A stretch of DNA of 33,062 nucleotides from a virus. The notes under the pieces are model-generated. The model was not told the origin of the DNA and did not search any database. It saw nothing but the letters and a program-made list of their open reading frames with translations. Positions 30,641 to 33,062 of the stretch are shown in pieces; the stretch's first letter is position 1; every line of letters begins with the position of its first letter. The translations under genes and the position numbers were made by a program. The stretch is from the IMG/VR virus record IMGVR_UViG_3300035698_014527, positions 1 to 33,062 of that record; one strand, 5' to 3'.

Positions 30641-30910
30641 ATGCATAACAAAGATAAACATCCTGCCATCTGGGCAGAAAAAGAGGCGGCTGAGGTTGAA
30701 CTGGCCGCGCTCCAGGCAGCTCGAAAAGTCCACACGGATGCCATCAAGGTTGTTCAAGCGGAAATAAATACTGCGGTTGCGGGGCTTAAAGCTGAAAAAC
30801 AGCGTCTCAATGTTCTAGCGCTGGTAGACGTGGACAGAATCCGTGAGCTCAGCACTGACATAGCCCGCTACGCCACTGCTATGGGAGCAGTTGTAGCCAG
30901 CCGAGGATAA
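30641..30910 (+). CDS. small coiled-coil protein
   Basis: An 89-residue product, almost wholly one charged helix with heptad leucines and alanines (AEKEAAEVELAALQAARKV, then KAEKQRLNVLALV). No membrane segment. The Shine-Dalgarno is poor (GGAG 15 nt away), so it may be coupled to the upstream stop. Possibly a trimeric or dimeric stalk or fibre accessory. Confidence 0.55.
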   Translation: MHNKDKHPAIWAEKEAAEVELAALQAARKVHTDAIKVVQAEINTAVAGLKAEKQRLNVLALVDVDRIRELSTDIARYATAMGAVVASRG

Positions 30911-30915
30911 CCCCC

Positions 30916-31110
30916 ATGGATGTACGAGCGCTGGAAGCATTAAGAGCTGAACTTGGCCTCCCGAGGTACTCGGGAATGACAGACTCTGAAGTAAACCTCG
31001 AAATCAACACTGCGGATATAACCCATTATGCCAGTGTGGACTACTCCGACGTGGCCAGTTACCTGATGGTAGTTGACAAGTATCTGAAGATTTTGAATCT
31101 GTGGAAATAA
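30916..31110 (+). CDS. small hypothetical protein
   Basis: A 64-residue product (AGGA 8 nt upstream of ATG 30916) that looks helical at the start (MDVRALEALRAELG) and then Asp/Tyr-rich (ASVDYSDVASYLMVVDKYL). It overlaps the next gene by 10 nt. No family recognised. Confidence 0.5.
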   Translation: MDVRALEALRAELGLPRYSGMTDSEVNLEINTADITHYASVDYSDVASYLMVVDKYLKILNLWK

Positions 31111-31346
31111 GTGCTAAATCTTTTATGCTGGCCATGCACACGTTCAAAACTTTTGACCTGAACAAGGTAGGTGTGATCGGAGCGGTCACCAAGCTTCTGA
31201 ATGCACTCGAAAGCGATAGTCTTATAGACTCCACAGACAATGCTTACATACTCAGCCTGGCTTCCTCACCGGATATCTCCAGAGCTGCAGAGTTGGGCTT
31301 TGGTAACGTCACTGAAGGGCATGTTGCCCACGCGAGGTCATTGTAA
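31101..31346 (+). CDS. small hypothetical protein
   Basis: An 81-residue product. GTG 31101 is the first start and overlaps the previous gene; an in-frame ATG at 31125 is an alternative. The sequence alternates helices (LNKVGVIGAVTKLLNALE, NAYILSLASSPDISRAAE) with no cysteines. TAATG junction with the next gene. Confidence 0.5.
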   Translation: MEISAKSFMLAMHTFKTFDLNKVGVIGAVTKLLNALESDSLIDSTDNAYILSLASSPDISRAAELGFGNVTEGHVAHARSL

Positions 31347-31921
31347 TGGCTACTAACGACGCGATGATTAAACCGGCAGGTACGCAGCTTCTATTCGCGG
31401 ATCATGCCACTGATTTTGGGGCTGCACCCACTACTGCTAATAACAGCCTCATAATTGGGGCACCTACAGATATTCAGATTGATCTGACTACTATTGCGGC
31501 TAGTGGGGGTGCAAGACAATCAGCCAAGTCTGCTACATTGGGAAACACCGAACGCGCCTCGCAATATCGGGTTGATGCTTGTATTGAATTTGCTATCGCA
31601 CCGAGTGATGGTGATGAGGTTGCTTTTTACTGGGCGGGCTCCCCCTCGGCTACTGCTGCTGTTGGCAATGGTGGTGAGGTTACCGGTGCAGATGCAGCTT
31701 ATACACCTACGGTAGGTAACCTTGGAGAGTTAACCTTTATTGGAAAACTGAAGTGCGTTAATAATGTTATCTGTAAAGGGTATGTTGGGACTTTCGCACC
31801 GACTCACGAGTTTGGAAGTTTGGTGGTAGTTAACAACGCTGACCAAGCAACTGCTGGCAGCGGTGTCATGGACGAGACTGACATTACTTGTAGCCCTTGG
31901 ACTTTCGGGCCTGCGGCGTAA
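31346..31921 (+). CDS. beta-rich phage protein, possibly virion-associated
   Basis: A 191-residue product with GAGG 8 nt upstream. Composition is rich in Ala, Gly, Thr and Asn with few charges, and strand-like repeats dominate, as in decoration, tail-knob or fibre-associated proteins. SEQ features: FGAAPTTANNSLIIGAPTDI near the start, then three cysteines (KCVNNVICK and near residue 183). The middle region has LamG-like character but no motif. Function inferred only from neighbours. Confidence 0.55.
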   Translation: MATNDAMIKPAGTQLLFADHATDFGAAPTTANNSLIIGAPTDIQIDLTTIAASGGARQSAKSATLGNTERASQYRVDACIEFAIAPSDGDEVAFYWAGSPSATAAVGNGGEVTGADAAYTPTVGNLGELTFIGKLKCVNNVICKGYVGTFAPTHEFGSLVVVNNADQATAGSGVMDETDITCSPWTFGPAA

Positions 31922-31924
31922 CTT

Positions 31925-32686
31925 ATGGCTGGCTGGTACATACCCGAACCGAGATGGGAATCTGGAGCGTTATTTGAGGGGAATAAGCCCAACACACCTG
32001 TAGCCATTGATCGTAGCCACCACTTAGGTCAGGCAGCTGACCTAATGTGGCTCGGTGGTGATCGATCGGTAGACGGCAAGTATGCTCTAGGGCTTAATGG
32101 TAGTGCCTCTTTTGGTAACGAAGGGGAGTTAATACTGGGTACAGGAGCTGCGCACTACGGTAGAATTACACCCAGTATCGGATTCCCTGACAGAGAAAGT
32201 TACACAATTACCATGTGCTTTTCTCAAAGTGCGCAAACTTCAGCAGGGAAGATTTTTAGTTTTGGTGCATCGGGCATCGCCCCCTTAACTGCCGTAGATA
32301 TACGGTCACCAAATAATCAACTTAGAATGCTTATAGAAGGGGATGTTAGCGGGGGATCTACCAATGGCCAACTAAACGGTACGGTGATAGTTTTGAATCA
32401 AATCTATGTCTTATCATTAGTAATTGACCGTTATGCTAACCTCGCAAGGAGATACCTCAATGGCATCCCTTATGGTATTGATGATGACATTTCAGGGACA
32501 ATAGGCAATACCGGTGCGACAGCTAGTTTTGATAATACTCTGCTAGGTCAGCTAGCTAGTGTGTTAAACACCGGTACTCAGTTTACAGGTTCTCTTTATT
32601 ATTTCATGGTGCATCGAGAGGGGCTTAATGCTTCTCAGATAGGGTTGTTGCATAACAGCCCCTACCAAATGTTGATTCCAAGATAA
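31925..32686 (+). CDS. LamG/concanavalin A-like domain protein
   Basis: A 253-residue product starting three bases after the preceding stop. Residues about 50-250 look like a LamG-type jelly roll: ALGLNGSASFGN, SYTITMCFSQSAQTSAGKIFSF, RMLIEGD, ARRYLNGIPYG and FTGSLYYFMVHREGLNASQI follow the usual order of a concanavalin A-like fold (frame strand, LNG, final HxxxLxxxQ). Such domains bind sugars or proteins on virion surfaces. It is probably a tail or decoration protein linked to host adsorption. TAATG junction with the repeat gene downstream. Confidence 0.72.
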   Translation: MAGWYIPEPRWESGALFEGNKPNTPVAIDRSHHLGQAADLMWLGGDRSVDGKYALGLNGSASFGNEGELILGTGAAHYGRITPSIGFPDRESYTITMCFSQSAQTSAGKIFSFGASGIAPLTAVDIRSPNNQLRMLIEGDVSGGSTNGQLNGTVIVLNQIYVLSLVIDRYANLARRYLNGIPYGIDDDISGTIGNTGATASFDNTLLGQLASVLNTGTQFTGSLYYFMVHREGLNASQIGLLHNSPYQMLIPR

Positions 32687-33062
32687 TGCGCCCGAGTAGG
32701 CTATTTTTTTCGATACCCGCAGCTGGAGGCGTTACTGACGAAATAGCCTCAGCCACGCTAACCTTGACATCCTCTACGGTGGGCTCTTTAAGCCATTTGG
32801 TGTCTAGGATTGATTCTGCCAGCTTAGACCTTACTGCGGGTGCAGTGGACTCCCTGAAGCAGAATGTCAGTAGGATTGATTCTGCAAGTTTCAATTTTTC
32901 GGCTAATGATATCGGAAGTTTAAGTCACCGAGTAAGCTTAGTTGACTCTACTACTTTCAGCCTTACCGCCAGTGCAGTTGGATCTCTGAAGCAGACTGTC
33001 AGTAGGATTGACTCTGCAACATTCGATTTTACCGCCTCCTCAATTGGATCTCTGAACAATCA
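32686..33062 (+). CDS. 22-residue repeat protein, truncated by the window edge
   Basis: ATG 32686 overlaps the LamG gene stop (TAATG) and the frame stays open to the edge (125 codons seen). After a 22-residue start (MRPSRLFFSIPAAGG...), the sequence is an uninterrupted 22-residue repeat, starting at 32752, 32818, 32884, 32950 and 33016 (the last cut off). Consensus roughly A-S-[LF]-x-[LF]-T-A-x-x-[VI]-G-S-L-[SK]-[HQ]-x-V-S-R-I-D-S. Odd units carry SLSH and even ones SLKQ, so a 44-residue pair is the larger period. A repetitive beta-solenoid or coiled fibre is likely. It may be a receptor-binding fibre or an attachment protein, but the 3' end is missing. Confidence 0.8.
   Translation, partial: MRPSRLFFSIPAAGGVTDEIASATLTLTSSTVGSLSHLVSRIDSASLDLTAGAVDSLKQNVSRIDSASFNFSANDIGSLSHRVSLVDSTTFSLTASAVGSLKQTVSRIDSATFDFTASSIGSLNN
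32752..33062 (+). repeat. 66-bp coding repeat array
   Basis: Four complete 66-bp units and one partial one. TCTGC at the Asp-Ser/Ala joints and AGTAGGATTGA recur. Units are diverged rather than identical, so the array is older than the 3261 duplication. Confidence 0.9.

Noticed and set aside
32752-33062. 66-bp repeats as a CRISPR or origin iteron array
   Set aside because: The repeats are diverged, contiguous and in frame with a long open reading frame.
1-33062. Lysogeny genes (integrase, repressor, att site)
   Set aside because: None found in the window; absence here says nothing about the rest of the genome.

Overview
The window is one continuous, unidirectional stretch of a tailed double-stranded DNA bacteriophage (siphovirus) genome or prophage. 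Every convincing gene is on the + strand. The head and tail genes follow the order of phage lambda: small terminase, large terminase of the GpA family, portal, S49 protease with a nested scaffold, decoration protein, major capsid, FI-like, connector, Z-like, U-like, tail tube, G/GT chaperone, TP901-type tape measure, two minor tail proteins, J-like tip protein. A perfect DnaA-box consensus, sigma70-like promoters and a lysis module with an M15 peptidase and a GTA-type holin point to a Gram-negative, probably proteobacterial, host. No integrase, repressor or replication gene lies in the window, so lifestyle cannot be decided.

Layout. 1-210: C-rich leader with a DnaA-type box and a promoter. 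211-564: a small exported protein, closed by a terminator. 565-1274: no convincing protein gene. It holds a promoter, several strong hairpins and a perfect intrinsic terminator, which together look like a structured non-coding RNA of about 500 nt. 1275-6605: about 16 small, mostly unrecognised genes packed with 1-11 nt overlaps (ATGA, TAATG and GTGA junctions). They include a coiled-coil gene with a perfect 90-bp duplication, a J-domain protein, an HNH endonuclease gene cut by an amber codon inside a perfect inverted repeat, and a zinc-ribbon-like protein. 6610-13806: a strong promoter, the packaging and capsid genes, then a terminator. 13820-17814: connector, tail-completion and tail-tube genes, ending in two strong hairpins. 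17847-27412: frameshifted tail chaperone, tape measure, minor tail proteins, and a tip protein with fibronectin-like and beta-helix-like parts. 27434-30165: lysis and membrane-protein cassette, with a promoter placed so that the endolysin mRNA may be leaderless, ending in a terminator. 30207-33062: small virion-type or accessory proteins, a LamG-like protein, and the start of a repeat protein built from 22-residue units that runs off the window.

The genes form a morphogenesis line: packaging motor and portal, protease and scaffold building the capsid, connector and tail terminator, tube on the tape measure, tip and fibres, then lysis. A recurring promoter pattern (TTGACA-like, 17 nt, TACnCT-like) at block boundaries suggests the phage relies on host sigma70 polymerase with several internal promoters. 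The observations most worth checking are the candidate ncRNA, the amber/inverted-repeat HNH gene, the non-canonical frameshift in the tail chaperone, the 22-residue repeat protein and the accessory beta inserts in three tail proteins.
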